Shown piece by piece: positions 60,514 through 64,000 of a DNA stretch of 64,000 nt. The notes under the pieces are model-generated. The model did not search any database. It was not told the DNA's origin and was given only the letters and a program-made list of their open reading frames with translations. The stretch's first letter is position 1. The number at the start of each line of letters is the position of its first letter. This stretch comes from Merluccius polli (lineage: Eukaryota > Chordata > Actinopteri > Gadiformes > Merlucciidae), in assembly GCA_030340625.1 (NCBI GenBank), contig JAOPHQ010005692.1, positions 434,001 through 498,000 on the forward strand, in the 5' to 3' direction. Position numbers and translations under genes: made by a program.

Positions 60514-62006
60514 CAGGGCTGCCAAGTTTCAGAAAATGACAAGAGTGAGACTTTAGTGTCATAATGCGTTTGAAAAAAATGTGACCTTTTTTAACATCGA
60601 TTTGGCCTGTTTTAACGTTGATTTATACCTTAAGACTGATATCCTCACCTCCATGCCAGCTGCTCTCTCTGCACTATAGCTTCCTAATGCTAGTCTTAAT
60701 TAACCAGAAATGAAAAATGAAAATTGTAACAAGAATTTTGACAAAATACATTTATTCGTCATTATGCCATGGTCTGGGTGAACACTCGATTCTGATTGGC
60801 TGGCGGGTGTAGGTTAAAAAGTGTTAATGTACACCTAGGAAAGACGTTCGGATCTAATTGCCTGATGACAGTTAGATTATGCGCTGGCTCAAACGCTAGA
60901 TGGTAACCATGGCAACGGAGAGGGAATACTCGATTCTGATTGGCTGCAGGGTGTCCATTAATCCCTGATATATGGACACCTACTAAGTAGTTCCAGTCAA
61001 ATTGTCTGTTCAGTCTTCAAAACGAGAGCTGGTAAATTGTGAAAAATGCATTAAACAGTAATCAGAAAAGGCGGTTATATGCTATCGATCCTATAGTATC
61101 TGTGGTGTAAAGGCTGGGACACATTTCAAATTATAAATATGTACACTTTATGTTGAAAGTATAGACCGTCGCGATTCCCATTGAAACGAATGGCGCGGTG
61201 ATTAGTCGTCAACACGACAGCTGGTAAATTGTGAAAAATGCATTAAACTGTAATCAGAAAAACGCGGTTATATGCTATAGACCCTGTAGCAGTCAACGTC
61301 AACTGGCGGCCCGCGGGCCAAATCCGGCCCGCCAGAGATTTCCATCCGGCCCCGATCGCGCGCACCCCCCCCGCCGATCGTAGGTCCGGGATGGGGTTCC
61401 GATCGCGCGTACCCCCCGCCGGTCGCACCCCCCCCCCCCCCCCCCGGGCTTAAGTCCGGGGTTTGTTACGATCGCACGCACCCCCCCCCCCCCCCCCCCC
61501 CGTCGCGGAAGCAACCACCCTCCGCGTCGGACGGTTCACCGCCTCCGCGTCGTCCATTAACTTCTGATAATGGACACCTCGTCGGGCATTATCCCTTACA
61601 TATTTCATTTCAATCAACTCTCCATCATTTAGCTGGGGACATGTCTCATGTTTAGGTGTTTGTCGCAGGAGAACGTCCGTGGGTTTTAAATGTCAGCGCT
61701 GTTGTGTGTGAAAGATAGTTAGCCGCCAAGTCCCGCCTTACGTTGCTTCTGATTGGTTTATATTGCGTGGTGCCTTCCGTGGTTGGTTTAGATTTAGGCA
61801 CAAAGGACTGATGGATTGGCCTGGGATTGGTTATCTCGGTCAGTCAATCAGAGTTACTTGAACTACGGCCGCGAGGACCAAAGTTTATTATCATGAAAAA
61901 AATAGTATTGAATGGGGAATAAGCTTGAGAAATGTGTGGCGTGTGGTGTGAGAATGGGTCAAATTGCGTGACTGTCACACTCAAAGCGTGACGCTTGGCA
62001 GCTCTG
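60514..62006. mobile_element. 1.5-kb element, ends CAGGGCTGCCAAG
   Basis: Ends CAGGGCTGCCAAG / CTTGGCAGCTCTG, flanked by aatcc on both sides. The inner right end (gtgactgtcac, gcgtgac) matches the MITE at 4620-4891, so both belong to one family. It encloses other repeats: attctgattggctg copies, a ggcccgcgggccaaatccgg hAT-like end near 61310, and poly-C runs (61431-61500). Confidence 0.6.
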
Positions 62007-62023
62007 AATCCTATTCTATCAGC

Positions 62024-62500
62024 CATTATCTGGTGACCATAGGGGAGGATACGGACATGACCTGTACCATTATCTGGTGACCATAGGGGGAGGATAGGAA
62101 CATGACCTGTACCATTATCTGGTGACCATAGGGGAGGATAGGGACATGACCTGTACCATTATCTGGTGACCATAGGGGAGGATAGGAACATGACCTGTAC
62201 CATTATCTGGTGACCATAGGGGAGGATAGGGACATGACCTGTACCATTATCTGGTGACCATAGGAGAGGATAGGAACATGACCTGTACCATTATCTGGTG
62301 ACCATAGGGGAGGATAGGAACATGACCTGTACCATTATCTGGTGACCATAGGGGAGGATATAAACATGACATGTACCATTATCTGATGACCACAGGGGAG
62401 GATAGGAACATGACCTGTACCATTATCTGGTGACCATAGGGGAGGATAGGAACATGACCTGTACCATTATCTGGTGACCGTAGGGGAGGGTAGCAACGCC
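62024..62500. repeat. 44-bp minisatellite, about 11 copies
   Basis: Unit accattatctggtgaccata then ggggaggataggaacatgac and ctgt; copies alternate between aggaacatg and agggacatg. Confidence 0.95.
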
Positions 62501-62934
62501 AGGCGCGTAATTTGCAGGGGGGGGGGGGGGTTAGGGGGGTCATGACCCCCCCAAAAATCAGATCCAGCTAATATAACCCCCCCAATATCATCACGCATAA
62601 TTCAGAAAAATATGAAATATTCTGTTTGTTTTCTTTATTAATTTAATTTGGTAGCAAGATAGTATCATGTTTTAATCATCTGTAATGTACCCCCCCCCCT
62701 CCCCGCCCGCCCACCGACTACTTGGTATGGCCCAACCCGTTTTCTTTACCAAACCGAACTATTTCGCACAGCCGCTGGGATGAATAGTTGAGAAAGTTCA
62801 TGCTAAAAGAATGTTGAAATGAAAAGGACACGGAAAGGCAGCCAGACAACTCTTTTTCATTGTTGGTCGAAAAAGAGTAAAAGTCCTGACGAAAAGGAGG
62901 TAAATACCCCTATTGTTATACCATGAGCTGTGTT

Positions 62935-63120
62935 CGAAATCGTTCCCTATAGTGCACAATATAGGGTGCTCGCCATTTTGTAGTGGTGTTCGAATTCTCA
63001 GTGGTTCATTTCATGCACTATATAGCATGGACCGCGGAACGCATCTGAACAAGGGGGGGCCATAATATCCAACACGTTCTCATCCCAACTCGTAATATAC
63101 CGACGATTTGTCACGCCCCT
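62935..63120. repeat. MITE-like fragment with ctatagtgcac
   Basis: tgttcgaaatcgttccctat and ctatagtgcacaatataggg then catgcactatatagcatgg resemble a common fish MITE. Ends not defined. Confidence 0.45.
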
Positions 63121-63291
63121 AGACATCTGATACTGACGCCAAAGGTACCCTCCCGCGTCTGTGTGAAACGATCTGGGGGGTTCTCATAAACCCGTTCGCG
63201 GTGGTAAGAGACGAGCAGAGTCTACAGCGTCCGCTCGCAGAGCAGAGTCTACAGCGTCCGCAGTCTACTGTGAAACAATTCACTCCAAAAA

Positions 63292-63310
63292 GGGTTAGGG
63301 TTAGGGTTAT
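63292..63310. repeat. Short interstitial telomere-like repeat
   Basis: Three GGGTTA units. A two-unit version is at about 45498-45510. Confidence 0.6.
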
Positions 63311-63428
63311 GTGACGATGTCGTATTGTGATCGTCACTCGCTTTGTAATGGCGTCACTTGTGGGGATATCTAAGGCGCAATAAGCGTTGGCGCACTACGG
63401 CGTGAATGCCGAATGTAAATAGTCGGGT

Positions 63429-63470
<42 letters not shown>
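63429..63470. repeat. (AT)n microsatellite
   Basis: About 20 AT units. Confidence 0.95.
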
Positions 63471-63472
<2 letters not shown>

Positions 63473-63879
63473 TTAGCCTCATAGAATAATTGCCTAAGTC
63501 ATATTTCAATGTTTTTGGAAAACAAGAAAAAACACAATATTTAGAGATCACATTGGTATTTTGTATTGATATTGTAATAGTACATTCAACCAGATGTGTG
63601 AACAAGTATGCAAAAAGAAAAGGACCCATCATCGATTGCCTAACAAATAAAAGTGACTTAGGCAGAATATGCCGTGACTTAGGCATTGTTTCTCTTACTT
63701 ATAAATGCAAACATAACATAACCAAAGTGCATTTAACAAGCTAAGACAACATGTGAAATGCTGTGCGTTTGAGGTTGTGTGTGTGTGAAAGAAAAATGGG
63801 AGCAAAAATGTCTGTATGTGTGCAGTGTGTGTGTGCACTTTATTCTGGTGTGTAGTTGGTATGCATGGGTGTCTGTGTT

Positions 63880-64000
<121 letters not shown>

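Noticed and set aside
63292..63310. Telomere end
   Set aside because: Only three GGGTTA units inside ordinary repeat DNA; an interstitial trace at most.

Overview
This window is vertebrate nuclear DNA, almost certainly from a teleost fish. The genes are split by introns with GT/AG borders, and their products match vertebrate families along their whole length. The spaces between genes hold fish-type transposons (hAT MITEs, a TTAA-flanked MITE, a Ty3/gypsy element, a CR1/L2-like LINE) and very many microsatellites. The density of CA/GT, GA, AT and trinucleotide tracts, plus a retroelement whose RNase H sits right before the 3' LTR (the Gmr1 arrangement first described in Atlantic cod), would suit a gadid-like fish. 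That last step is inference.

Layout. 1-8.3 kb: a decayed Ty3/gypsy element on the minus strand, with fold-back elements nested inside it, joined to a broken hAT transposase and a 47-bp tandem array. 8.3-12.1 kb: intergenic DNA with two well-delimited MITEs (9399-10020 and 11059-11519). 12.2-18.5 kb: hnrnpab, complete, minus strand. 19.6-22.3 kb: a BTG-family gene (BTG4-like), complete, minus strand. 23.4-37.3 kb: clk4-like LAMMER kinase, 13 coding exons, minus strand. About 41.4-47.5 kb: a RhoGAP gene of the ARHGAP22/24/25 (FilGAP) group, plus strand, with the start of its PH domain not found. 47.9-50.0 kb: a 2-kb fold-back element with a 6-bp target duplication. 53.0-56.2 kb: the last three coding exons of p33monox (KIAA1191), minus strand. 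57.5-64 kb: LINE remnant, hAT-like repeats, minisatellites and a possible ITIM-bearing exon.

I set exon borders by hand from splice sites and reading phase. The joined coding lengths of hnrnpab (1023 nt), the BTG gene (843 nt) and clk4 (1617 nt) are all multiples of three. HNRNPAB, CLK4 and KIAA1191 all lie in human 5q35, which supports these names. There is no operon logic here. Functionally, hnRNP A/B and CLK4 both act on pre-mRNA (RNA binding, and SR-protein phosphorylation). BTG4-type proteins act in mRNA deadenylation and the RhoGAP in Rac/Cdc42 signalling.

The most unusual theme is how simple repeats push into gene structure. Dinucleotide or GAT tracts lie against or very near several splice acceptors of clk4 and the RhoGAP gene. 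Acidic, Asp, Pro or Gly/Arg repeats have grown inside coding exons of three genes. No CRISPR array, tRNA or rRNA gene was seen, and no clearly new biological system was found.
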